The notes under the pieces: model-generated
Seen by the model: only the letters and a program-made list of their open reading frames with translations
Databases searched by the model: none
Told to the model about the DNA's origin: nothing
Source of the DNA: Streptomyces beijiangensis
GTDB taxonomy: Bacteria > Actinomycetota > Actinomycetes > Streptomycetales > Streptomycetaceae
Assembly: GCF_017315755.1 (NCBI RefSeq)
Contig: NZ_JAFLRJ010000159.1
Coordinates: forward strand, 1 to 64,000
Direction: 5' to 3'
DNA length: 64,000 nt
Program-made: the position numbers and the translations under genes
In this document: piece after piece, positions 36,224 to 43,378 of the stretch
Numbering within the stretch: the stretch's first letter is position 1
How the letters are laid out: every line of letters begins with the position of its first letter

Positions 36224-36258
36224 CGCCCCGCCGGAGACCACAGGTCACCGACGGGGCG
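36224..36258 (-). terminator. Hairpin after the upstream NlpC/P60 gene
   Basis: CGCCCCG and CGGGGCG arms (36224-36230 and 36252-36258) bracket a partly self-complementary loop. It lies about 75 bp after the stop of the NlpC gene at 36332. Confidence 0.5.
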
Positions 36259-36331
36259 GGGTGTCAGCGGGAGTTGCCGTAATTCGCCCGTTTGGGCGGT
36301 GTCGGCAGCTCTTCCGGGGAGAGGCCGGACG

Positions 36332-37357
36332 TCAGATGCGCACGCCGAACTGGAACGGCATGTTGCCGATCGACTCGTAGCGGACGTACGCACCGGGCTT
36401 GGGGGCGTGCAGGACCTGGCCGTTGCCCGCGTACAGACCCACGTGGTGGGCGTCACCGTAGAAGATGACCAGGTCACCCGGCTTCAGGGCGCTCTGCGAG
36501 TAGATGCGGGTGCCGGCGCCGGCCTGCGACTGCGAGGTACGCGGTATCGTCGCGCCGGCCTGGGCGTACGCCCAGGAGGTCAGCCCGGAGCAGTCGAAGG
36601 AGCCGGGGCCCGTGGCGCCGTAGACGTACGGCGAGCCGATCTTCGACTGCGCCGCCGCCAGGGCGGCACCGCCGAGCTGCGAGGCCGGGACGTCGTTGCC
36701 GAGGTCGGCGCGGGAGCTGGCGCGGCTGGAGCGGGCGTCCGCGGCGGCGAGCGAGGAGCGCTCGGCGGCGGTCAGCGTGTTGAGGAGCTTCCGCGCGTCG
36801 GCGAGCTTGTCCTGGACTTCGCTCTTCTTCTCACCGAGCTGCTTGCGCGTGTCGGAGAGGTCCCCGAGCTTGTCCTGCGCCTCCTGGCGCTGCTGCGCCA
36901 GCGAGCGCTGCTTGGACTGGATCTTGGTGACGGCCTCGGCCTGCTGAGAGCTCAGCTGGTCCATCGAGGACGCCTTGTCGAGGAAGTTGCTCGGGTCCGA
37001 GGAGAGGAAGAGCTGCACGGACGGGTCGATGCCGCCCGAGCGGTACTGGGCGCTGGCGAGCGAACCGAGTTCACCGCGCAGCTTGTTCAGGTCCTGCTGG
37101 CCGCGGGCGACGTTGTCCTGGAGGTCGTCGACCTGCTTCTTCAGCTTGTCCTGCTGCTCCTTGGCCCCGTCGTACTTCTCGGTGGCCTGCTCCGCCTCTT
37201 CGTAGAGCTTGTCGACCTTCGCCTTGACCTCGCTCTTGGTCGGCTTCGGGTCGGCGTGCGCAGCCTGGGATGTCAGGGCCACGGCAGCGGCAGCGGTCGC
37301 GGTGAGCACGGTCACGCGGGTGCGGCTCGCAGGCTTGGGTCGACGGTGGGACGCCAC
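36332..37357 (-). CDS. Secreted NlpC/P60 peptidoglycan hydrolase (second of two)
   Basis: The 341-residue paralogue starts at GTG 37357 (VASHRRPKPASRT), nine bases after AAGGAG. It has a secretion signal ending near SQAAHADPKP. The coiled coil (about 45-220) and C-terminal NlpC/P60 domain mirror the downstream gene: Cys in SFDCSGLTSWAYAQAG, His in DAHHVGLYAGNG, LHAPKPG. A promoter (TTGAAC at 37490-37485, TAAGGT at 37466-37461) places transcription after an in-frame ATG at 37474, which supports the shorter start. The tandem pair likely arose by duplication. Confidence 0.93.
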   Translation of the reverse strand: MASHRRPKPASRTRVTVLTATAAAAVALTSQAAHADPKPTKSEVKAKVDKLYEEAEQATEKYDGAKEQQDKLKKQVDDLQDNVARGQQDLNKLRGELGSLASAQYRSGGIDPSVQLFLSSDPSNFLDKASSMDQLSSQQAEAVTKIQSKQRSLAQQRQEAQDKLGDLSDTRKQLGEKKSEVQDKLADARKLLNTLTAAERSSLAAADARSSRASSRADLGNDVPASQLGGAALAAAQSKIGSPYVYGATGPGSFDCSGLTSWAYAQAGATIPRTSQSQAGAGTRIYSQSALKPGDLVIFYGDAHHVGLYAGNGQVLHAPKPGAYVRYESIGNMPFQFGVRI

Positions 37358-37460
37358 GAAGGCGAGCTCCTTCTTCCTCAGCCGCCGAACAGCTTTGACT
37401 CGGCGGGACCTTCGCCGCCACTCGGGATGAGTGATCAACCGCGCAAAGGTACGAGGCCTG

Positions 37461-37490
37461 ACCTTAGTGACCATCCTGTGATCAGTTCAA
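37461..37490 (-). promoter_or_regulatory. Promoter of the NlpC/P60 gene
   Basis: On the minus strand TTGAAC (37490-37485) and TAAGGT (37466-37461) are separated by 18 bp, a good housekeeping-type match. The predicted start near 37454 gives a leader of about 100 nt. Confidence 0.6.
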
Positions 37491-37571
37491 ATCCCGATAG
37501 CAAAAATCTCGGTCACCGAGCGCATTCTTTACCCACATCACACGGGCAGTAATGACCACTTGACACAGTGC

Positions 37572-37591
37572 TTCGATCCGAAGGGATCGAA
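37572..37591 (-). terminator. Hairpin downstream of the NYN-domain gene
   Basis: Perfect 8-bp arms (37572-37579 and 37584-37591) form, on the minus strand, a stem capped by a C(UUCG)G-type loop. It lies 25 bp after the stop at 37616. There is no U-run, so the terminator role is tentative. Confidence 0.5.
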
Positions 37592-37615
37592 TTCGGGCAA
37601 TGGGTACAGGAGTTA

Positions 37616-38977
37616 CTAGACGCGCGAAAGCCGCTTCAGCAACAAGGCGGACGCGACGGGCCTGGCACCGGATTTCGCCACGCCGTCCGCGACCTCACGG
37701 TCGGTGGAGACGACCACGACGGGCCGCCCCGAGGGCTCCGCCCGTACGAGCTGACGGATCAACTCGTCCGCGGTGACACCCGGCTTGGAGAACAGGACCC
37801 GCACCCCTCGCGGCGGCGCGAGCAGGACCGGAGCCGCCAGCTCCGCCCCGTCGAAGACGCAGGTCATCTCGGCGCCGGTCTGCGCGGCGAGCATCGAGAG
37901 CCCGCCCAGGAGGCGCAGCCGCTGCTTCTCCAGCGGAAGTTGCGGATAGCCGGTCTTGGTGACGTTGTAGCCGTCCACCACCAGATGGGCCTGCGGCAGC
38001 GCGAGGAGCTGGTCGAGCAGGGCCGGGTCCATGTCCGAGAGCGCCCTGGCCGCGATGTCCTTGGGCGACATGCGCCCCGGCTCCACCGCGTCGACCAGGT
38101 CGGCGGGGCGCTGGGTCGCGGGCGGCAGCGCCAGCTCCCTGCGCAGCCCCTGAGCCGCGTCCAGGACCGTGTCGAGCAGCAGCCGCAGCCGCATGTCCTC
38201 GACCGACCGCCCTTCCCTTACGGCACGGCGCCCGGCCTCCGCCGACGCCTCCGCCTCGCCGAGACGTGCCTTCAGGCGCCGCGCTTCGGCCTCGGCGGCC
38301 GCGGCCTTGGTGGCGGCCTCCGCCTTGACGGTGTCGATCTCCGCGTGCGTACGGCGCAGGGCGGCCTCGCCCCGTTTGATGTCACTGTGTGCGCTGCGCA
38401 GCTTGCGCTGCAACGATTCGGCTTCCTTGCGGGCCGCGTCCAGCTCGGCGCGCAGCCGTTCGTTCTCGCCCCTGGTCTCCGCCCGCGCCCCGGCGAGCTC
38501 CTCGCGCAGCCGCTCCAGCTCGCGCTGGGCAGCCTCGTCCGCACGCTCGGCGTCCGCACGCTGGGCCTCTTCACCCGCGGCGGCGACCAGCTTCACCCAG
38601 CCGACGGGGCGCAGCACATAGGCGGCGGCGGCCACATCGACCGGATCGGCGGCGGCGGGCGGCGAGCCGTCCTCCAGGGCGCCGGCCAGCTCGGGCTGGG
38701 CCTCTTTCAGCCGCTCGCCGATACGCTGGCGGAACAGCGGGTCGCTCTCCAGGGCGGCCGCCATCGCGTTGCCCGCGAACTTGGCACGTCTGGTGGGGGT
38801 GAAGCGGGCGTACTGGCGCAGCTGCGCCGGGAGTTCGGTGACGGTCAGACCGCCGAACGCGTCCGACACGAGGGCGATGACCCGGCGCCGTACACCTTCG
38901 GGCAGCGGGCGGTCGAGCGCCTCGGCAACACCGTCGGCCGCACCGGCCGGATCAGCGCCGCTTGCTGGCTCCACCAT
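37616..38977 (-). CDS. NYN (PIN-like) domain protein with long coiled coil
   Basis: The 453-residue protein has a helical N-terminal region (about 1-120) and a continuous coiled coil rich in Glu, Arg and Ala (about 125-260). A C-terminal NYN/YacP-like nuclease domain follows (HLVVDGYNVTKTGYPQL, MTCVFDGAE, VLFSKPGVTADELI, VVVVSTDREVADGV), which keeps the acidic metal-binding residues. By family it may be an RNase acting on structured or ribosome-bound RNA. The coiled coil suggests oligomerisation or a scaffold. The RNA target is unknown. Confidence 0.87.
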   Translation of the reverse strand: MVEPASGADPAGAADGVAEALDRPLPEGVRRRVIALVSDAFGGLTVTELPAQLRQYARFTPTRRAKFAGNAMAAALESDPLFRQRIGERLKEAQPELAGALEDGSPPAAADPVDVAAAAYVLRPVGWVKLVAAAGEEAQRADAERADEAAQRELERLREELAGARAETRGENERLRAELDAARKEAESLQRKLRSAHSDIKRGEAALRRTHAEIDTVKAEAATKAAAAEAEARRLKARLGEAEASAEAGRRAVREGRSVEDMRLRLLLDTVLDAAQGLRRELALPPATQRPADLVDAVEPGRMSPKDIAARALSDMDPALLDQLLALPQAHLVVDGYNVTKTGYPQLPLEKQRLRLLGGLSMLAAQTGAEMTCVFDGAELAAPVLLAPPRGVRVLFSKPGVTADELIRQLVRAEPSGRPVVVVSTDREVADGVAKSGARPVASALLLKRLSRV

Positions 38978-39011
38978 CCGTCACCCCAACTGTTGTCCTG
39001 CCCACGCTCCC

Positions 39012-39254
39012 TCAGGAGGCGGCATCCGGCCTGTCCACGAGTTCGATCTGGTCCACCGCGTTGCACCACCGGCAGCGCACCGACTCGATGGTCTCACTGA
39101 CCACCTCGCGTTCCTCGACCTTGGCCTCTCCGGCCAGGTCCAGATGGAGGTATTCGACGACCTTGGACGAGCGGGTCACGTCGAACCGGGTCAGATTGCC
39201 GCAGAGCGTGCAGCGCCAGCGGGTCGTGGCCGTCGCCTGGGGAACCGTCGTCAT
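39012..39254 (-). CDS. Small zinc-ribbon protein
   Basis: The 80-residue protein has two Cys pairs, WRCTLCGNLTRF and VRCRWCNAVDQI, that should coordinate one zinc ion in a rubredoxin-like ribbon. Between them lies EYLHLDLAGEAKVEEREV, a small beta/helix spacer. It is too small to be an enzyme by itself and may act as a nucleic-acid or protein-binding module. It is transcribed toward the NYN-domain gene, 34 bp away, and diverges from the rhomboid gene. Confidence 0.82.
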   Translation of the reverse strand: MTTVPQATATTRWRCTLCGNLTRFDVTRSSKVVEYLHLDLAGEAKVEEREVVSETIESVRCRWCNAVDQIELVDRPDAAS

Positions 39255-39418
39255 ACGTGCCGTCCTCTTTCGCGTCGCCGTGTACTGCCTGTAACCCTAC
39301 GGCCTCGCGCGTACCCCTTGTGGAGCCAGTCGACCATGTGAGATCCGGCGAGGCGGTCTGTACCGTTTGGTCCATTTACGTCATGCTCGCGCTTGTGTTC
39401 AAGAGGTGGATGACGAAG

Positions 39419-40135
39419 ATGCGTACGACCGGACGGCAGGGCACGATCCAGGGACCCGTGGTCACCTACGGGGTGATCGGCCTGTGCTGTCTGGTCTTCC
39501 TTCTCAGCCCCGTCTCGGGCTTCAATCCGGTCTACGGCACGGGCGACACGCTCCTCGCGGCCCAGAGCGCCTATTTCGCCCGCTGGGGCGTGGTGCCCGA
39601 CGAGCTGACCACCGCCGCGGCGCACGCCCTCGTCACCCCGCTCACCGCACTCTTCGTGCATGCGAACTGGCTGCATCTGCTCGGCAACATGCTCTTCCTG
39701 TACGTCTTCGGGGCGCTGACGGAGGACCGGATGGGCCGGGTCCAGTTCGCCGTCTTCTATCTCGTCGTCGGCTATCTCGCCCTGCTCGGGTACGCCCTCG
39801 CGCACCCCACGTCCGACCAGCCCCTGGTGGGCGCGTCAGGCGCCATCTCCGGAGTGCTCGGCGCCTTCCTCTATCTCTTCCCCAAGGCCCGGGTCACCAG
39901 CATCTTCCCGTTCCTGCTCTTCCTGCCGCTGCGCTTCCCCGCCTGGATCGTGCTGGTCTTCTGGTTCGTACTGCAGTGGCTGGCCGCGCAGGGTGCGGGC
40001 GACGGCCCCGGGGTGGCCTATCTGGCCCACCTGGTGGGCTTCTCCACCGGGTTCCTCTACGCGGCGGCGCGCTACCGCCGTACGACTAGAGTGAAGGTCC
40101 CAGCGACGGCCACCGAGGGAGACAGCAAGCCGTGA
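39419..40135 (+). CDS. Rhomboid family intramembrane serine protease
   Basis: The 238-residue membrane protein has about six helices. The catalytic dyad is clear: Ser in LVGASGAISGVLGAF and His in YLAHLVGFSTGFLY. The helix-2 motif HANWLHLLGNMLFLYVFG is also typical. It should cut single-pass membrane proteins within the bilayer. In-frame ATGs lie at 39383, 39410 and 39419; only the last has room for the AGAGG at 39402. The stop overlaps the next gene's GTG, so the two are coupled. Confidence 0.9.
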   Translation: MRTTGRQGTIQGPVVTYGVIGLCCLVFLLSPVSGFNPVYGTGDTLLAAQSAYFARWGVVPDELTTAAAHALVTPLTALFVHANWLHLLGNMLFLYVFGALTEDRMGRVQFAVFYLVVGYLALLGYALAHPTSDQPLVGASGAISGVLGAFLYLFPKARVTSIFPFLLFLPLRFPAWIVLVFWFVLQWLAAQGAGDGPGVAYLAHLVGFSTGFLYAAARYRRTTRVKVPATATEGDSKP

Positions 40136-40413
40136 TCACCGCGATCGTGCTCATCAAGACCAGCGTGGACCGGATCCCCGAGATCGCGGAATCGATCGCC
40201 GCGCTGGACAGCGTCAGTGAGGTCTACTCCGTCACGGGTACGTACGACCTGATCGCCATGGTGCGCGTCGCCCGCCACGACGACCTGGCCGACATCATCC
40301 CCGGCTCCATCAGCAAGATCCCCGGCGTCGAGGCGACGGACACGCACGTCGCGTTCCGTACGTACTCCCAGCACGACCTGGAAGCGGCCTTCGCGATCGG
40401 CCTGGACGCGTAA
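40132..40413 (+). CDS. Stand-alone Lrp/AsnC-type ligand-binding (RAM) domain protein
   Basis: The 93-residue protein (GTG 40132) is only the effector-binding half of an Lrp/AsnC regulator: TAIVLIKTSVDRIPEIAESIAALDSVSEVYSVTGTYDLIAMVRV with beta-alpha-beta topology and no DNA-binding domain. Such proteins bind amino acids and can modulate full-length Lrp homologues by mixed assembly. The start overlaps the rhomboid stop in a GTGA junction, an unexplained but firm coupling. Confidence 0.9.
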   Translation: MITAIVLIKTSVDRIPEIAESIAALDSVSEVYSVTGTYDLIAMVRVARHDDLADIIPGSISKIPGVEATDTHVAFRTYSQHDLEAAFAIGLDA

Positions 40414-40436
40414 CCCTCACTTCTTTTTACGCACGA

Positions 40437-40466
40437 AGGCCCCGGCAGCAGCTGCTGCCGGGGCCT
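40437..40466. terminator. 30-bp perfect palindrome, bidirectional terminator
   Basis: The sequence is self-complementary over all 30 bases (13-bp arms with an AGCT centre). It lies between the convergent stops of the Lrp-type and class V aminotransferase genes. A T-rich stretch (40423-40427) flanks it on the side read by the minus-strand gene. Confidence 0.88.
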
Positions 40467-40500
40467 CGTCGTGTCTGTCCGCGTCGTGTCTGTCCGCGTC
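40467..40500. repeat. 15-bp tandem repeat at the class V aminotransferase stop
   Basis: CGTCGTGTCTGTCCG occurs at 40467-40481 and 40482-40496 and begins a third copy that runs into the stop codon of the aminotransferase gene (40499-40501). Confidence 0.8.
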
Positions 40501-41860
40501 ACACCGCGGGGACGCAACGCCCGTCCTCGGTGCGGTAGTTCCAGCGCGCGCCGTCGCGCACCAGCTCCTTGACCGCGCGCACGAAGCGCTCCACGTGCTC
40601 GTCGGGGGTCCCGGCGCCGAAGCTCACCCGGATCGCGTTCAGCGAGCGCTCGCCCGGCTCGGCCTCGGGAGCGCCGCACTCGCCCGGGTCCTGCGGGTCG
40701 CTGCCGAGGAGGGTGCGGACCAGCGGGTGGGCGCAGAAGAGGCCGTCGCGCACGCCGATGCCGTATTCGGCGGAGAGTGCCGCGGCGAAGTGCGAGCTGT
40801 TCCAGCCCTCGACCACGAAGGAGATGACGCCGACGCGGGGGGCGTCGTCGCCGAAGAGCGAGAGCACCTTGACCTCGTCCACCTCGGCCAGGCCCTCGCG
40901 GACCTTGGTGACCAGGGACTGCTCGCGCTCGACGAGCGAGTCGAAGCCGGCCTCGGTGAGCGCCTTGCAGGCAGAGGCGATCGCGTACACGCCGATCACG
41001 TTCGGCGAACCGGCCTCGTGGCGGGCGGCCGTGGTGTGCCACTCCACGTCCACTCCGCCGTCGGTGCGCCGGGCGACCTTGCGGGAGGCGCCGCCGCCCG
41101 CGAGGTACGGCTCGGCCTCCGTCAGCCAGTCGGAGCGGCCGGCGAGGACGCCCGAGCCGAACGGCGCGTACAGCTTGTGGCCGGAGAAGGCGACCCAGTC
41201 GACGTCCGACTCCGCGATGTCCACGGGGTGGTGAGGCGCGAGCTGCGCCGCGTCGAGGACGATCCGCGCGCCGTGGGCGTGCGCTGCGGCGGCCAGCTCC
41301 TTCACGGGCCACAGCTCACCGGTGACGTTCGAAGCACCGGTGACGCAGACCAGCGCGGGACCGTAGGGGTCACGGTCGGCGAGCGCGCGCTCCAGGGTCT
41401 CGATTGCCTGCTGCGGGGTGCGGGGGGCGTTGAGGTAGGTCACCTCGGCGTCGCGCCAGGGCAGCAGCGAGGCGTGGTGCTCGGTCTCGAAGACGAAGAC
41501 CTGGCAGCCGGCGGGGACGGCCGCGGCCAGCAGATTCAGGGAGTCGGTGGTGGAGCGGGTGAAGACGACCTGGTCGCCCTCGCGGCAGCCGAGGAACTCC
41601 GCGACGGTAGCGCGGCTGTTCTCGAAGAGGTCGGTGGAGAGCTGCGAGAGGTACCCGGCACCGCGGTGCACGCTGCCGTAGTACGGGGCGTACGCCGCCA
41701 CGTCGTCCCACACGCGCTGCAGGGCCGGGGCGCTGGCCGCGTAGTCGAGAGCCGCGTAGGTGACCTCGCCGCCGGTGACGAGCGGGACGAGGACATCTCG
41801 CCCAAGTACGGGCAGAGGGGTACAAACCGAAGCGTCGGCGACAGTGCTGGAGACAGACAT
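40499..41860 (-). CDS. Class V aminotransferase / cysteine-desulfurase-like enzyme under SAM-IV control
   Basis: The 453-residue PLP enzyme has the class V fold: HRGAGYLSQLSTDLFENSR, VVFTRSTTDSLNLLAAAVP, ETEHHASLLPWR, RIVLDAAQLAPHHP (Asp), and the PLP Lys in WVAFSGHKLYAPFGSG. The C-terminal FCAHPLVRTLLG and NAIRVSFGAGT complete it. It could be a cysteine desulfurase or a lyase of sulfur metabolism. The SAM-IV riboswitch upstream argues for a role in sulfur or methionine supply that is shut off by SAM. The ATG at 41860 follows GGGAG by six bases. Confidence 0.87.
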   Translation of the reverse strand: MSVSSTVADASVCTPLPVLGRDVLVPLVTGGEVTYAALDYAASAPALQRVWDDVAAYAPYYGSVHRGAGYLSQLSTDLFENSRATVAEFLGCREGDQVVFTRSTTDSLNLLAAAVPAGCQVFVFETEHHASLLPWRDAEVTYLNAPRTPQQAIETLERALADRDPYGPALVCVTGASNVTGELWPVKELAAAAHAHGARIVLDAAQLAPHHPVDIAESDVDWVAFSGHKLYAPFGSGVLAGRSDWLTEAEPYLAGGGASRKVARRTDGGVDVEWHTTAARHEAGSPNVIGVYAIASACKALTEAGFDSLVEREQSLVTKVREGLAEVDEVKVLSLFGDDAPRVGVISFVVEGWNSSHFAAALSAEYGIGVRDGLFCAHPLVRTLLGSDPQDPGECGAPEAEPGERSLNAIRVSFGAGTPDEHVERFVRAVKELVRDGARWNYRTEDGRCVPAV

Positions 41861-41957
41861 GGCGAACTCCCGGGAAAGGCAGGCGAGAAGAAGCGAAAAA
41901 GGGTGTGCGGGAAGAGGGGCTGCTGCCCTATCGCATTCGCTGAACCACGGAAGACAC

Positions 41958-41988
41958 TCCCTCGGAAACCAGGACCCCTGGCGAGGGA
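41958..41988 (-). promoter_or_regulatory. Candidate expression-platform hairpin of the SAM-IV leader
   Basis: Outer arms TCCCTCG/CGAGGGA (41982-41988 and 41958-41964) enclose an inner CCAGG-ACC-CCTGG hairpin. The outer arm shares bases with the 3' end of the aptamer, so the two could be mutually exclusive. No U-run follows. Confidence 0.45.
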
Positions 41989-42104
41989 TCCGCGCTTGCC
42001 ACAGACGTCGCTGCCTGCGGCCTGGTCTTCACTCAGGGCACCCCGCCACGGAAGGAGGGTTGCCGGACAGCGGGCTGAGGCCGAAATCGCTGTCACTCAT
42101 GACC
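41986..42104 (-). ncRNA. SAM-IV riboswitch
   Basis: Read on the minus strand, the conserved blocks appear in order: GGTCATGAGTG with CAGCG, CCGGCAACC, GGGGTGCCC followed by GTGAAGACC that closes P1, and the 3' pseudoknot block GGCAAGCGCGGATCC. The 119-nt span and motif order match the SAM-IV class found mainly in actinobacteria. It precedes a class V aminotransferase gene and should lower its expression when SAM is plentiful. Confidence 0.9.
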
Positions 42105-42138
42105 TGCCGAGAATTTTGCCACAAGGCCCAACGCACGC

Positions 42139-42169
42139 AAGGCGCAGTCCGTCATCTGGACTGCGCCTT
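42139..42169 (-). terminator. trpD terminator
   Basis: A perfect 12-bp stem (42139-42150 and 42158-42169) with a 7-nt loop lies 21 bp after the trpD stop codon. Confidence 0.85.
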
Positions 42170-42189
42170 ACGTCACACCGGACCCAGGT

Positions 42190-43254
42190 TTAGGTGTTGC
42201 TCACCGCGACCCAGCGGGTCAGAGCGCTGCGTGCGGCCCCTGAGTCGATGGACCGGGCCGCCTTGGCGATCCCCGCCTCGATCTGCTCGTTCAGGGTGCC
42301 GGGCCCCGGCTCCAGGGCGACCAGCGCCGCCGCCGAGTTGAGCAGGACCGCGTCCCGTACGGGACCCTTCTCGCCGTCGAGGAGCCGCCGGGCGACCTCG
42401 GCGTTGAACGAGGCGTCCGCTCCGCGCAGCGCCTCCACCGGCACCAGGCCGATGCCCACGTCCCGCGGGTCGAAGGCCTCCTCGCGGACGGCACCGTCCC
42501 GTACGACCCACACCTTGGAGGTCGCGGTCGTCGTCAGCTCGTCCATGCCGTCGTCGCCCCGGAAGACCAGCGACGAATTGCCACGCTCGGCCAGCACCCC
42601 GGCCACGATGGGCGCCATCCGCGCATCGGCGACACCGACGGCCTGGGACCGTACCTGGGCCGGGTTGGTCAGCGGACCCAGCAGATTGAAGGTGGTGCGG
42701 ATCCCCAACTCCCGCCGTGCGCTGGCCACATGGCGCAGCGCCGGATGAAACTTTACGGCGAAGCAGAAGGTGATCCCCGCCTCCTCCGCGACCTCGACGA
42801 CCCGCTTCGGCGTCAGCTGCAGATTGACGCCGAGCTTCTCCAGTACGTCCGAGGCACCCGACGCACTCGACGCCGCCCGGTTGCCGTGCTTGACGACCTT
42901 CGCCCCGGTCCCGGCCACCACGATCGCCGACATGGTGGAGATGTTGACGGTCTTGAAGCCGTCACCACCGGTCCCGACGATGTCCACGGTCTGTCCGGAG
43001 ACCTCGATGAGGTTGGCGTGCGCGTACATGGTCCGTACGAGACCGGAGATCTCCTCCACCGTCTCGCCCTTGGCCCGCAGCGCCACCGCGAAGCCGGCGA
43101 TCTGGGCGTTCGTCGCCTCACCGCTCATGATCCGGTCCATGGCCCAGGCCGTGACGTCCGCACCCACGTCCGTGCCGCCGAGCAGTGCGTCGAGTACGCC
43201 CGGCCAGGAGTATGCCGCCACGCTGTCGCCGCCGACCGGGGTCACAACGTTCAT
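42190..43254 (-). CDS. trpD: Anthranilate phosphoribosyltransferase
   Basis: The 354-residue enzyme joins anthranilate to PRPP, the second committed step of tryptophan synthesis. Family motifs are [17 protein letters not shown] (PRPP and Mg binding), [53 protein letters not shown] and [15 protein letters not shown]. It stands alone between the SAM-IV leader and qcrB, matching its place in the mycobacterial cluster (Rv2192c). No trp leader is seen upstream of it. Confidence 0.96.
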   Translation of the reverse strand: MNVVTPVGGDSVAAYSWPGVLDALLGGTDVGADVTAWAMDRIMSGEATNAQIAGFAVALRAKGETVEEISGLVRTMYAHANLIEVSGQTVDIVGTGGDGFKTVNISTMSAIVVAGTGAKVVKHGNRAASSASGASDVLEKLGVNLQLTPKRVVEVAEEAGITFCFAVKFHPALRHVASARRELGIRTTFNLLGPLTNPAQVRSQAVGVADARMAPIVAGVLAERGNSSLVFRGDDGMDELTTTATSKVWVVRDGAVREEAFDPRDVGIGLVPVEALRGADASFNAEVARRLLDGEKGPVRDAVLLNSAAALVALEPGPGTLNEQIEAGIAKAARSIDSGAARSALTRWVAVSNT

Positions 43255-43321
43255 GGTCCGCTCCTGGGTCCACTGCCGAATAGGGATGGGAACACCTTAT
43301 CCAGCGCCGCCGGACAGCGAA

Positions 43322-43350
43322 GAGCCCCGTCCATCGGATGGACGGGGCTC
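43322..43350 (-). terminator. Terminator after qcrB
   Basis: A perfect 13-bp stem (43322-43334 and 43338-43350) with a 3-nt loop lies 29 bp past the qcrB stop and closes the qcrCAB operon. Confidence 0.88.
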
Positions 43351-43378
43351 CAGCTGTGGCGACCTTGAGGTCAGGTGA

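Larger units (their letters stand above)
41861..42189. other. Intergenic leader of 329 bp
   Basis: This gap holds, from right to left on the minus strand, the trpD terminator hairpin (42139-42169), the promoter region of the aminotransferase gene, the SAM-IV riboswitch (42104-41986), an overlapping candidate expression-platform hairpin (41988-41958), and about 95 nt of leader with the ribosome site. Confidence 0.8.

Noticed and set aside
36089-36331. Possible c-di-AMP (ydaO) riboswitch between the NlpC/P60 genes
   Set aside because: Such elements precede some wall hydrolases in Streptomyces, but I could not find the conserved core blocks here or upstream of 37357.
37483-37497. tRNA-like T-loop (GTTCAAATCCC)
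   Set aside because: The flanking bases do not form a T-stem and no cloverleaf can be drawn.
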